In this document: in pieces, positions 44,069 to 54,101 of the stretch
Layout of the letters: each line of letters starts with the position of its first letter
Numbering within the stretch: the first letter of the stretch is position 1
NCBI GenBank assembly: GCA_964509765.1
Contig: CAZDYI010000073.1
Location: forward strand, 1 to 64,000
Length of the DNA: 64,000 nucleotides
Source: CAZDYI01 sp964509765
Lineage (GTDB): Bacteria; Pseudomonadota; Gammaproteobacteria; Tethybacterales; Tethybacteraceae
Direction of reading: 5' to 3'
Notes under the pieces: generated by a model
The model's input: only the letters and a program-made list of their open reading frames with translations
Database searches by the model: none
Told to the model about the DNA's origin: nothing
Made by a program: the position numbers and the translations under genes

Positions 44069-44074
44069 TAGAAT
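44069..44074 (+). promoter_or_regulatory. TAGAAT -10 element for trpF
   Basis: TAGAAT ends 7 bases before the trpF ATG at 44082, without a ribosome site, giving a leaderless transcript. It is back to back with the rnpB -10, ten bases apart. Confidence 0.55.
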
Positions 44075-44081
44075 CTGCGGG

Positions 44082-44703
44082 ATGACAAGGGTCAAGGTGT
44101 GCGGGGTCACATGCCCCGAGGACGCCGCAATGGCCGTCTCCGCAGGCGCCGACGCCGTAGGGGTGGTCTGTCACGCCGACGCCCCGCGGGCGGTCGGCCG
44201 CGACGCAGTGCGGGAGATCTCCTCCGAGATCCCGCCGTTCGTGACCCTGGTGATGCTGTTCGTCAACCCGCCGCACGGGGCCGTTGAGGAGTGCCTCGAC
44301 ATCGCCCCGCACGCCTGGCTGCAGTTCCACGGCTCCGAGGACCCTGAGCTGTGCATGGGCTTCGGCGCGCCGTACATCAAGTCGCTCCGGCCGTCGGCCG
44401 ATGGCGACGTCGCCCGGGCGATGCGCGACTACGAGTTCGCGGCCTCGCTTTTGGTTGACGGCGGGGCGGGGACCGGCGAGGCCTTCGACTGGTCGCATGT
44501 CCCGCCGCGCGCCGAGAGGACGCTGCCGCTCATCGTCGCCGGCGGCCTGGACCCTTCCAACGTCGCCGCGGCGATCGCGCTCACCGACCCGGACGCGGTG
44601 GACGTCTCGAGCGGCGTGTGCGCAGACGGCGACCCGCTCCGCAAGGACCCGGCCAAGGTCGCGGCCTTCGTCGCTGCGGCGAAGGGAGCCGGCGCGAACG
44701 GCG

Positions 44704-44711
<8 letters not shown>
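44082..44711 (+). CDS. trpF: Phosphoribosylanthranilate isomerase
   Basis: The 209-residue TIM-barrel isomerase opens with VKVCGVTCPEDAAMAVSAGADAVGVV (catalytic Cys in CGVT) and has LQFHGSEDPE, LLVDGGAGTGEAFDW (catalytic Asp), AGGLDPSNV and VDVSSGV. It converts N-(5-phosphoribosyl)anthranilate to CdRP in tryptophan synthesis. trpF-trpB-trpA overlap by 8 and 1 bases. trpE, trpG, trpD and trpC are not in the window. Confidence 0.94.
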
Positions 44712-45896
<1,185 letters not shown>

Positions 45897-45897
<1 letters not shown>

Positions 45898-46673
45898 TGG
45901 CCTCGCGGATAGCAGAGTCGTTCTCGAATCGGGGCCAGTCGCTTCTCGTGCCGTACGTGACCGCCGGCTGGCCCGAGCTCGGCAGCACCCCGAAGCTGAT
46001 GGCGGAGCTTGCTGCCGGCGGCGCGGACATCATCGAGCTCGGCGTTCCGTTCTCGGACCCGTCCGCCGACGGCCCGGTCGTCCAGCGCGCGAACGAGCGC
46101 GCGCTCCAAAACGGTTCCGGTCTCGCCACGGCGCTCGACGCGACGAGGTCGTACCGAGACGACGGGGGCCTGGTTCCGGTGGTGCTGATGGGGTACGCAA
46201 ACCCCTTCCTGCGGATGGGGGCGGATGCGCTCGCCGAACGGTGCTCCGAGTGCGGGGTTGACGGGATACTCGCCGTCGACTGGCCGCCGTCCGAGGGCGA
46301 CGGGCTCGGCGACGCGCTCAAGGGCGCCGGCGTCGACAGGATAGTGCTGGTCTCGCCGACCACTACCGAGGCGCGGATGAGGGAGGTCGGCGGCTTCGGC
46401 TCGGGCTACGCCTACTACGTCTCGGTGCAGGGTGTGACCGGCGGCGCGGTTGCGCAGGCTGGGGACGTGGGCGATGCGGCCTCGACAGTGCGCAATGCGA
46501 CCGGGCTTCCGGTCGCGGTCGGCTTCGGCGTGCGGACGCCGGAGGACTGCGCGAAGCTTTCCGGAAGCTTCGACGCGGTGGTCGTCGGCTCGCGGCTGAT
46601 CGAGGCCGTCGCGGAGGGCGGCCCGCCCGCGGCAAGGAAGTTGCTCGAGTCGATGCGCGGGGCAATGGCGTGA
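45897..46673 (+). CDS. trpA: Tryptophan synthase alpha subunit
   Basis: The 258-residue subunit cleaves indole-3-glycerol phosphate and channels indole to TrpB. VPYVTAGWP, GADIIELGVPFSDPSADGPVVQ (catalytic Glu and Asp), VLMGYANPFLRMG, VDWPPSEG and YVSVQGVTGG are conserved. The catalytic loop reads VDWPP where most have VDLPP. accD follows with a GTGA overlap. Confidence 0.95.
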
Positions 46674-47539
46674 GCTGGTTCGACGCGATCATCCCGCCGA
46701 TCAAGAAGCGGAGCAGGAAGCAGGCGAAGACAGTCCCGGAGGGGGTCTGGCTCAAGTGCCACAAGTGCGAGGCGCCTATCTACGAGCGCGAGTTCAGCGA
46801 GAGCCTCGGCGTCTGCTCCAAGTGCGACCACCACCACACCCTTCCCCCGGCCGAGCGCGCGAGGATGCTGTTCGACCCCGGGGAGGAGTTCGAGGAGATC
46901 GGCGTGCGGGTCCGCCCGCGCGACTTTCTCAAGTTCGTCGACAGCGAGAAGTACCGCGACCGGCTCGCGCGGTCGTCCGGCGGCGACAAGGGCAAGGAGG
47001 CGGTGCGGGTGTACGTCGGCCCGCTCGGCGGCCGGCCCGCGGTCGCGGCGTGCTTCGACTGGTCGTTCATGGGCGGATCGATGGGGTCGGTCGTCGGCGA
47101 GCGCTTCGTGCGCGGAGTCGACGCCGCCTGCGACCGCGGCGCCCCGTTCGTCGCGTTCACCTCCTCGGGCGGGGCGAGGATGCAGGAGGGCCTGACCTCG
47201 CTGATGCAGATGTCGAAGACGACCGCGGCGCAGGCGAAGCTCGCCGACCACGGCCTGCCGTTCATCAGCGTCCTGTGCCACCCGACCACCGGCGGGGTCG
47301 CCGCGAGCTTCGCGATGGTCGGCGACGTGATCATCGCCGAGCCCGGCGCGACGATCGGCTTCGCCGGCGAGCGGGTGATCCGCTCGACGGTCAAGGAGGA
47401 GCTGCCGGAGGGCTTCCAGCGCAGCGAGTTCCTGCTCAAGCACGGCAACATAGACATGGTCGTGCACCGCCGCGAGCTGCGCGACAAGATCGCCTCGCTC
47501 GCCGCGATCCTCATGGAGGGGAGCCGCGCCGGTGCCTGA
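46670..47539 (+). CDS. accD: Acetyl-CoA carboxylase carboxyltransferase beta subunit
   Basis: The 289-residue protein has an N-terminal C4 zinc ribbon (Cys 30, 33, 49, 52) and the crotonase-like carboxyltransferase domain with FTSSGGARMQEGLTSLMQM and GGVAASFAMVGDVIIAEPGATIGFAG. With AccA it transfers the carboxyl group from biotin to acetyl-CoA for fatty acid synthesis. It starts at GTG in a GTGA overlap with trpA. Confidence 0.96.
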   Translation: MSWFDAIIPPIKKRSRKQAKTVPEGVWLKCHKCEAPIYEREFSESLGVCSKCDHHHTLPPAERARMLFDPGEEFEEIGVRVRPRDFLKFVDSEKYRDRLARSSGGDKGKEAVRVYVGPLGGRPAVAACFDWSFMGGSMGSVVGERFVRGVDAACDRGAPFVAFTSSGGARMQEGLTSLMQMSKTTAAQAKLADHGLPFISVLCHPTTGGVAASFAMVGDVIIAEPGATIGFAGERVIRSTVKEELPEGFQRSEFLLKHGNIDMVVHRRELRDKIASLAAILMEGSRAGA

Positions 47540-48818
47540 GGGGCTTGCCGCCTGGGCCGCGCGCCTCGAGGGCCGCACGCCCTCGGGCAGCTTCGAGCTC
47601 GGCCTGACGCGCATCGCCCGCGCCGTCGCCGCGACGGGAATCGCCCCGCCGCGGCCCTTGATCACGGTCGCCGGGACCAACGGCAAGGGCTCGACGTGCC
47701 GGCACGTCGAGTCGGTCCTCTGCGAGGCCGGCTACCGGCCCGGCTGCTTCTACTCTCCGCACCTGCACGACTTCGCCGAAAGGGTGCGGGTCGACGGCGG
47801 GCCCGCGGACGAGGCCCTGCTCGTCGAGGCCTTCGAGGAGGTCGAGGCCGCAGACGCCCGCCGCGGCGAGGGAGAGGAGCCGCTCAGCTACTTCGAGTTC
47901 GTCGCGGTCGCCGCCGCCCGCGCCTTCTGCGCCGCGGGCTGCAAGGCGACGGTGCTCGAGGTCGGCCTCGGCGGCAGGCTCGACGCGGTCAACGCCTTCG
48001 ACGCCGACGTCGCGGTGATCACCTCGGTCGACATCGACCACACCGAGCACCTCGGCCCGGACCGCGAGAGCATCGGCGCCGAGAAGGCGGGCATACTGCG
48101 CGAGGGCATCCCCGTGGTGGTCGGCGACAGGAACGTGCCGGCCTCGGTCCTCGCGCGCGCCGATGAGCTCGGGTGCGAGGTCGCGCTGCGCGGCAGGGAC
48201 TTCGCCGAGGAGCTGGTCGAGGGCGGGCAGTGGAACTACCGCGGCAAGGGGCTGCGCGCGGCGCTGCCGCGCCCGCCGATGCACGGCCGCCACCAGTACG
48301 CGAACGCGGCCTGCGCTCTTGCCGCGCTCGAGGCCCTCGACGACCGGCTGCCGGTCAGCCAGGCCGAGGTCCGCAACGGCATCGCCGGCGCCACGCTCCC
48401 CGGCCGCTTCGAGGTGCTGCCGGGACCGGTCCCGGTCGTCCTTGACGTCGCGCACAACGTCCAGGGCGCGCGCGCCCTCGACGCGGCCCTGCTCGACATG
48501 GGCTACTTCACCCGCACGGTCGCCGTGTTCGGCGCGCGGGCGAGGAAGGACGCCGAGGGAATCGTCGGCGCTCTTGCGGGCCGGATAGACGAGTGGCATG
48601 TCGCGCCGGTCAAGGGCGAGGACGCGGGCCAGGCGATGCGCAGCTGCGCGGCGATCAGGGGCCAGGGCGGGGAGGCGGCGCTCCACGACTCCGTCGCTGC
48701 CGCGGCCGCCGCCGCGCACGCCTCGGCGAAGGAGCGCGAGAGGATCGTCGTGTTCGGCTCGTTCATGACCGTGACTGAGTACTCGCTGTTCCGCGAGGCC
48801 GGGCGCAAGGCGGCCTGA
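47532..48818 (+). CDS. folC: Dihydrofolate synthase / folylpolyglutamate synthase
   Basis: The 428-residue Mur-ligase-family enzyme has ITVAGTNGKGSTCRHVESVL (P-loop), YSPHLHDFAERVRVDG, LEVGLGGRLDAVN and SVDIDHTEHLG, followed by the C-terminal domain with DVAHNVQGARAL. It adds glutamate to dihydropteroate and folates. GTG start, 8-base overlap with accD, in the conserved accD-folC order. Confidence 0.94.
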   Translation: MPEGLAAWAARLEGRTPSGSFELGLTRIARAVAATGIAPPRPLITVAGTNGKGSTCRHVESVLCEAGYRPGCFYSPHLHDFAERVRVDGGPADEALLVEAFEEVEAADARRGEGEEPLSYFEFVAVAAARAFCAAGCKATVLEVGLGGRLDAVNAFDADVAVITSVDIDHTEHLGPDRESIGAEKAGILREGIPVVVGDRNVPASVLARADELGCEVALRGRDFAEELVEGGQWNYRGKGLRAALPRPPMHGRHQYANAACALAALEALDDRLPVSQAEVRNGIAGATLPGRFEVLPGPVPVVLDVAHNVQGARALDAALLDMGYFTRTVAVFGARARKDAEGIVGALAGRIDEWHVAPVKGEDAGQAMRSCAAIRGQGGEAALHDSVAAAAAAAHASAKERERIVVFGSFMTVTEYSLFREAGRKAA

Positions 48819-48868
48819 GCGGCAGGCTGCCGCCGGGGTTCGCGGAAGAGGCGGGGCCTAGGCTTGCG

Positions 48869-49441
48869 ATGGAGTCGGCGCTCTTTGACGTCGCGGTCGT
48901 CCTGTTCGTGCTCGTGAGCGTCTACGGCGACTACCGCGCGGGCGCCGCGCGGGCCCTCGCCAGGCTTGCCGGGGTCCTCGTCGCGCTGTGGCTGCTTCCC
49001 CACGTGATGCCGGGCCTTGGAGCGCAGGCCGGCTTCTACGCCCCGGAGATCGGCGTGATTGGCGCGGTGTTCGCCGTCGGGTTCATGGTCGTGCTCGCGT
49101 TGACGGTCGTCATGGACCGGCTGGCCCGCATATTCTTCTCCTCGGACAAGGGCAGGCGCAGCTCGCCGGCCGGCGGGGCGCTGGGGGCCGTGCGCTCTCT
49201 CGTCCTGGCGGTCGCGGTAGTCGGCGCCTCGGCGATCTCGCCCAGCCCCGTGATCAGGGAAAGCTGGGAGCGGTCGCTGCTCGCGCCGCCGCTCGGCGCT
49301 GCGCTCCGCGCGGTGTCCCTCGCCGGGCTCTACCCGCAGAGCATGGAGGGCTGGATGTCGGAGCTGCACTTCACCGAGGACCACCAGCCGTTCGCGGTGC
49401 CCGAGAGCGTGATCGTGGTTCCGCTAGAGGGGCTTCGCTGA
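48869..49441 (+). CDS. CvpA-like membrane protein 1
   Basis: The 190-residue protein has three to four hydrophobic helices and the arrangement of CvpA-type proteins (first helix VAVVLFVLVSVYGDYRAGAARALARLAG, similar to the GxxRG turn of CvpA). The match is weak. It lies between folC and a second membrane protein, whose ATG follows its stop directly. CvpA itself is linked to colicin V secretion and envelope integrity, but the role here is unknown. Confidence 0.5.
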   Translation: MESALFDVAVVLFVLVSVYGDYRAGAARALARLAGVLVALWLLPHVMPGLGAQAGFYAPEIGVIGAVFAVGFMVVLALTVVMDRLARIFFSSDKGRRSSPAGGALGAVRSLVLAVAVVGASAISPSPVIRESWERSLLAPPLGAALRAVSLAGLYPQSMEGWMSELHFTEDHQPFAVPESVIVVPLEGLR

Positions 49442-50068
49442 ATGGGGCCGACGGAACTCACGCTGCTGGCGATGGCCGCCTTCGCCCTTCTGCTTGCCTG
49501 GAAGGGGTCGATGCAGGGGTTCAGCAAGTCGTCCTTCGTCTTCTGTCTCCATGCCAACGCCCTCGCCCTGGCCGCGGCGGCCTTCCTTGCGACCGAATGG
49601 CTCTTGGACGTAGAGGCTCTGAGCCGCTCTAGAGAGCTGAAGTACGACGAGATAGAGGTCCCGCAGCTCGGCTCCGTCTCTGAGGTGGAGAACTACCTGG
49701 AGATAGCGGTCCACTACAACAAGCTCGGCTGGCTGGTCGCGGTGTACCTGAGGCCGCTCATAATCGGCCTGGCCGTGCTTGTCCCTGCCGTTTGGGCGCT
49801 GCGCTGGTACTTCAGGGTGTACTTGGTCGTCATGCCGTTGAGGCTCGGAGCTACCTCGCGCCTTGGCGGGGCCGCGGTGGGCGCCGTCGCGTCACTCTGC
49901 TGGCTGTCCTTGTTCGGGTTGTTCCTTCCCATGTGGTCCGAGGACTTCTTCCGCGGACACTACATCAAGTCAGACCTGTTGATGATGTCCGGATGGCCGG
50001 CGCGTTCCGTTGTCAGTTTCATCTGGGAGGCGAAGTTGGCAGATGTTACAATTCTCATCCTGAGGTGA
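49442..50068 (+). CDS. CvpA-like membrane protein 2
   Basis: The 208-residue protein has helices near 5-20, 35-52, 95-115 and 135-160. It resembles the adjacent CvpA-like proteins in its opening (LLAMAAFALLLAWKGSMQGFSKSS, compare the G..QG turn). It has no named motif. The ATG directly abuts the stop of the previous gene. Its GC content is lower than that of accD or folC. Confidence 0.45.
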   Translation: MGPTELTLLAMAAFALLLAWKGSMQGFSKSSFVFCLHANALALAAAAFLATEWLLDVEALSRSRELKYDEIEVPQLGSVSEVENYLEIAVHYNKLGWLVAVYLRPLIIGLAVLVPAVWALRWYFRVYLVVMPLRLGATSRLGGAAVGAVASLCWLSLFGLFLPMWSEDFFRGHYIKSDLLMMSGWPARSVVSFIWEAKLADVTILILR

Positions 50069-50122
50069 GCCCCGGAGCGACGTCGCAACTGTTCCGGGAA
50101 CGGGCGGCGTAAGGACGCCCCG

Positions 50123-50854
50123 ATGGCAGACCAGGAAGGCGAGACCGCCGCGGCCGAGCGGCCCTTCGGCCTGACACCGAGCCGCGTCCGCGGCTTCATC
50201 GCGGTCCTCGTGCTGTTCATCGGCATCTACGCGATCCTGTTCGAGAGCGAGCCGCCGCCGGTCTTCGAGGACGTCGACATCAACATCCCGGAGCGGCCGG
50301 AGCCGGACTTCGACGAGCGGTCGATAATCCTGCCCGACTTGGAACCCAGCCCCGAGGAGGAGGGCGCCGAGGCCGCCGAGGGGGTGGAGATCACCACGAC
50401 CGAGGTTGAGGAAGCGCCCGAGCCGCAGCCGGTGGGGCAGGGGGAAACAGCCGAGGCCCCCGCAGAGATCGCGTCGGAGGAAGCGCCCGCTGAGGAGCCG
50501 GCCGAGGAGCCCGCGCCGGAACCCGAGCCAGAGCCCGTCGCGGCGGACGAGGAGCCTGCGCCCGAGGAGGAGCGGCCGCAGGATTCCGAGACGGCGCCCT
50601 CCGCGACGTCGGGCTACTACGTGCAGATCGGGGCGTTTGAATCGCGGGAGTCCGCGTCCTCCCTGAGCGAGAAGGTCGGCAGCGCCCTGGAGGTCCCTAC
50701 CTACGTCGAGTCCATCAGGAGGGGCGGCAAAGTGCTGTACCGCGTGCGCCTCGGGCCGTTCGGCGACGACGAGGCGCGGGCGAGGAACACCCTCAACCGG
50801 CTGCGCGAGCTCGACCCCAATCTCGGCGCGAACTCGTACGTCGACCTTGAGTGA
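50123..50854 (+). CDS. SPOR-domain membrane protein (DedD-like)
   Basis: The 243-residue protein has one membrane helix (about 24-43, GFIAVLVLFIGIYAILF), a long Pro/Glu/Ala-rich periplasmic linker (about 48-160), and a C-terminal SPOR domain (GYYVQIGAFESRESASSLSEKV...YRVRLGPFGDDEARARNTLNRL, about 165-240). SPOR domains bind denuded septal glycan, so this is a probable cell-division protein. DedD sits between folC and cvpA in related genomes, as here. Confidence 0.85.
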   Translation: MADQEGETAAAERPFGLTPSRVRGFIAVLVLFIGIYAILFESEPPPVFEDVDINIPERPEPDFDERSIILPDLEPSPEEEGAEAAEGVEITTTEVEEAPEPQPVGQGETAEAPAEIASEEAPAEEPAEEPAPEPEPEPVAADEEPAPEEERPQDSETAPSATSGYYVQIGAFESRESASSLSEKVGSALEVPTYVESIRRGGKVLYRVRLGPFGDDEARARNTLNRLRELDPNLGANSYVDLE

Positions 50855-51494
50855 GGCGCTAGGGAGCATTCCCCTGTCGACCGCCGACCTCGTCGTGGTC
50901 GGCCTGTTGTGCCTCTACACGTTCTTCGGATTCCTCCACGGCTTTTTGGACGGGCTGATCAGGCTCGCCGCGCTCGCGGCGATGGTCCTGATGTTCACCC
51001 ACGGCGCCGAGTTCGCCATCGAGCGTTTCGGCATCGACCTCGGGATGGATCCCGGCACCGAGCGGACCGCGGTCGCCGTAATAGCCATCGTCCCGATCCT
51101 CGTCGCCAGCATCCTGCTGCGCCTTGCCGTCAAGCTCGTTCCGTCCTCGGGGATCGGAAACGTCGCCGGGCTCGCGGTGGGCTTCCTGCGCGGCAACATT
51201 GCGGTGGTCGTCCTCGTGTACGCCGCTAACCTGTTCTTCCACGAGTACCTCAAGGACCGCGCCGGCGACTCGAAGGTCGTCCCGCTGTACGTCAGCCTGA
51301 CCAAGTCGATAGTCGGCGACCTAGACGCCGAGCGCAGGGTCATGCTCGGCAGGATCGACGGGGCCGAGACCTACGAGGCGATCAAGGAAGGCGCCGAGAC
51401 CATCAAGCAGGGCCAGGGCGTGCTCGACGAGGAGGCCTACATCGAGCGCAACCAGGACCTCGGCGACCTCGTCGAGCAGGCGAACGAACAGTAG
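50847..51494 (+). CDS. CvpA family protein
   Basis: The 215-residue protein opens with TADLVVVGLLCLYTFFGFLHGFLDGLIRLAALAAMVLMF (CvpA first helix and GFxxG turn), followed by three more helices (about 74-95 and 110-135) and a charged C-terminal tail. This is the best CvpA match of the three. It starts at TTG, 8 bases inside the end of the SPOR gene. purF, usually next, is absent; metZ follows. Confidence 0.75.
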   Translation: MSEALGSIPLSTADLVVVGLLCLYTFFGFLHGFLDGLIRLAALAAMVLMFTHGAEFAIERFGIDLGMDPGTERTAVAVIAIVPILVASILLRLAVKLVPSSGIGNVAGLAVGFLRGNIAVVVLVYAANLFFHEYLKDRAGDSKVVPLYVSLTKSIVGDLDAERRVMLGRIDGAETYEAIKEGAETIKQGQGVLDEEAYIERNQDLGDLVEQANEQ

Positions 51495-51524
51495 CGGCGC
51501 TAGCGGGAAGCCGCCGCCAGCAAA

Positions 51525-51530
51525 TAGACT
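51525..51530 (+). promoter_or_regulatory. TAGACT -10-like element before metZ
   Basis: TAGACT ends 7 bases before the metZ GTG at 51538, with no ribosome site. Confidence 0.4.
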
Positions 51531-51537
51531 CCTGACC

Positions 51538-52728
51538 GTGGGCGACGGGGAAGGCAAGGCCGGCCGGCGGACCCTCGCGGTGCGCGAGGGCCTCGGGCGC
51601 ACGGAGCACGGCGAGCAGTCCGAGCCGCTGTTCCTGTCTTCGAGCTTCCGCTTCGAGTCCGCCGAGCAGGCCGCGGCCCGCTTCGACGACAGCGAGCCGG
51701 GCTTCGTCTACACCCGCTTCTCCAACCCGACGGTCGAGACCTTCGAGCGGAGGCTCGCGGCGATGGAGGGCACCGAGGCGTGCTTCGCGACCGCAAGCGG
51801 CATGGCCGCGATCTTCGCCGCGGTCATGGCGCTGTGCGAGTCCGGCAGCAGGGTGGTCGCCTCCCTGCAGCTGTTCGGAGCGACGGTCAACCTGCTGCGA
51901 AACGTCGTCGCCAAGTTCGGCGTCGACGTCCGCTTCGTCGACACGACCGACCCCGGCGACTGGGCGAAGGCCGCCGACGGCAGGGCCGACCTCCTGATCG
52001 TCGAGTCGCCGTCGAACCCGCAGCTCGACGTCTACGACATTGCCGCGCTCGCCCAGGTCGCGCGCGACGCCGGCGGGACGCTGCTCGTCGACAACTGCCT
52101 GTGCACGCCCGAGCTGCAGAACCCGGCGGAACTCGGCGCGGGACTCGTCATGCACTCGGCGACCAAGTACATCGACGGCCAGGGCCGCGTGCTCGGCGGC
52201 GCGCTGTGCGGCGACGAGGAGACGATCCGCGGCCGCATCCGGCCGTTCATGCGCTGCGCCGGCCCGAGCATGTCGCCGTTCAACGCCTGGGTGCTGCTCA
52301 AGGGCCTCGAGACCGTCGGCCTGCGCGTGCGCGAGATGTCGCGCGTCGCGCTCGCGCTCGCCGGGCAGGCCGAGGCGCACAAGGCGGTCGAGCGCGTCGT
52401 CCACCCCTACCTGCCCTCGCACCCGGCGCACGAGCTCGCGAAGAGGCAGCAGTCCGCAGGATGCGGGATCGTCTCGGTCTTCCTCAAGGGCGGCCGGGAG
52501 GCTGCCTTCAGGGCGATCAACGCGACGAGGGTCATGTCGATCACGGCGAACTTCGGCGACGCGAAGAGCACCGTCACCCACCCGGCCTCGACCACCCACC
52601 TGCGGGTCGGCGAGGAGATCCGCGCCCGCGCGGGGATAACCGACGGGCTCGTGAGGTTCTCGGCGGGACTCGAGGACGAGGGCGACCTCAGGGAGGACCT
52701 CGCCCGGGCGCTGGACGCCGCGAGCTGA
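51538..52728 (+). CDS. metZ: O-succinylhomoserine sulfhydrylase
   Basis: The 396-residue Cys/Met-metabolism PLP enzyme shows YTRFSNPTVETFERRLAAMEG, ATASGMAAIFA, VESPSNPQLDVYD, DNCLCTPELQNP and HSATKYIDGQGRVLGG with the PLP Lys at about 210. The K-YIDGQGR form is typical of MetZ, which uses sulfide to make homocysteine directly. Its place downstream of a CvpA gene matches pseudomonad order, but without purF. The GTG start seems leaderless, and the stop is overlapped by CTG of the next gene. Confidence 0.92.
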   Translation: MGDGEGKAGRRTLAVREGLGRTEHGEQSEPLFLSSSFRFESAEQAAARFDDSEPGFVYTRFSNPTVETFERRLAAMEGTEACFATASGMAAIFAAVMALCESGSRVVASLQLFGATVNLLRNVVAKFGVDVRFVDTTDPGDWAKAADGRADLLIVESPSNPQLDVYDIAALAQVARDAGGTLLVDNCLCTPELQNPAELGAGLVMHSATKYIDGQGRVLGGALCGDEETIRGRIRPFMRCAGPSMSPFNAWVLLKGLETVGLRVREMSRVALALAGQAEAHKAVERVVHPYLPSHPAHELAKRQQSAGCGIVSVFLKGGREAAFRAINATRVMSITANFGDAKSTVTHPASTTHLRVGEEIRARAGITDGLVRFSAGLEDEGDLREDLARALDAAS

Positions 52729-54101
52729 CGGGCAGGGCGGGCGGCCGGGACTCCGGCTCCGACCTCACCCGCGGGGCCCCGGCGGCGCACCTGCGCCGGC
52801 TTGCGGTCCCGGCGACGGTCGGGGCGCTGTTCGGCCTGCTGTTCAACCTCACCGACTACTTCGTAGCCGGCTTCCACTCGACCGACGCGCAGGTCGCGCT
52901 CGGGTTCTCGTTCCCGCTGTTCTACGTGATCCTGGCGTTCTCGGTCGGGCTCACCCGCGCCGCCACCGGGCTGGTTTCGCGCGCGCTCGGGTCCGGCGAC
53001 CGCGAGGGCGCCGCGCGCTGCGCGTCGCAGCTGGTGTTCGCCTCTGCCGCTGCCGGGATCGCGATCGCCGCGGCCGGCATCCCGGCCGCAGGGCCGGTCG
53101 CGCGGGCTCTCGGGGCCGACGCGGTCCAGACGGAGATGACTGTCCGCTACATGGCGTGGCTGTACGCCTTCGCCGCGCTGTTCATAATCACCATGGCCGT
53201 CTCCGGGGTGCTCGTCGCGCACGGCAACACCCGCACCTACCGCAACGCGCTCGCCGCGAGCGCGGTCCTCAACATGATCCTCGACCCGGTCCTGATGTTC
53301 GGCTGGCTCGGCCTGCCTGCGCTCGGCATCGACGGCATCGCGATCGCGACGGTCGCGACGCAGGTGATGGTGCTCGCCTGGCTGCTCGCCGTCGCCAGGC
53401 GGACCGGCGTGGCCGGAAGGCTGTCCCTCGCCGCCCTGATGCCCGACTTCTCCGTGCAGAAGGCAGTTGCCGCCCAGGCGTTCCCGCCGACGCTGAACAT
53501 GCTGTCGATCAGCCTCGGCTTCCTGATCTACGTCTACTACCTCGGCCAGATCGACGTCCTGTCAGTCGCGGCCTTCGGCATCGCGCAGCGGGTAGACCAG
53601 GTCGTGCAGCTGCTTGCGAGCGGCTTCGGAGTCGCGCTGCTCGCGCTCGCGGGGCAGAACTTCGGGGCCGGGCTGCACCGGAGGATGAAGGAGGCCCTGT
53701 CCTCCGCCGACCGGCACGTCCTGGCGGTCACCGCGGCCGGCGGGCTGCTCATGATCATCGCCGGAAAGGGGATGATGTGGCTGTTCAGCAGAGAATCAGC
53801 CGTGATCTCGTATGGATACGCCTTCATGGTGACGGCCGCGTTCGTCGGCCCCGCCCACGCACTCCTGCACAACTGCGTGTCGATGCTCCAGGCAGTCGGC
53901 AGGCCGATGCTGATCGTCCCGCTCAGCCTGCTGCGGATGGTCGTCCTGCCGTCGGTCCTGTGCTGGGCGCTGGTCGCGGTCGCCGGGCTCGGGACCCTCG
54001 GCGTCTGGATCGCGTTCCTCGCGTCCAACCTCGTCGCCGCGGCCGCCGCGCGGCTGCTAACGGTCGGCGTGCTCCGCGAGGTCGCGCCGCTGAGGCCGTG
54101 A
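52725..54101 (+). CDS. MATE-family multidrug/sodium antiporter 1 (CTG start)
   Basis: The 458-residue, 12-helix MATE protein opens LTRGAPAAHLRRLAVPATVGALFGLLFNLTDYFVAG. It contains paired repeats and ILDPVLMFGWLGLPALGIDGIAIAT. No ATG, GTG or TTG precedes the conserved region in frame. The only candidate is CTG at 52725, sharing CTGA with the metZ stop exactly as other genes here share GTGA or ATGA. The next gene is a second MATE protein with the same N-terminal pattern. Confidence 0.82.
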   Translation: MTGRAGGRDSGSDLTRGAPAAHLRRLAVPATVGALFGLLFNLTDYFVAGFHSTDAQVALGFSFPLFYVILAFSVGLTRAATGLVSRALGSGDREGAARCASQLVFASAAAGIAIAAAGIPAAGPVARALGADAVQTEMTVRYMAWLYAFAALFIITMAVSGVLVAHGNTRTYRNALAASAVLNMILDPVLMFGWLGLPALGIDGIAIATVATQVMVLAWLLAVARRTGVAGRLSLAALMPDFSVQKAVAAQAFPPTLNMLSISLGFLIYVYYLGQIDVLSVAAFGIAQRVDQVVQLLASGFGVALLALAGQNFGAGLHRRMKEALSSADRHVLAVTAAGGLLMIIAGKGMMWLFSRESAVISYGYAFMVTAAFVGPAHALLHNCVSMLQAVGRPMLIVPLSLLRMVVLPSVLCWALVAVAGLGTLGVWIAFLASNLVAAAAARLLTVGVLREVAPLRP

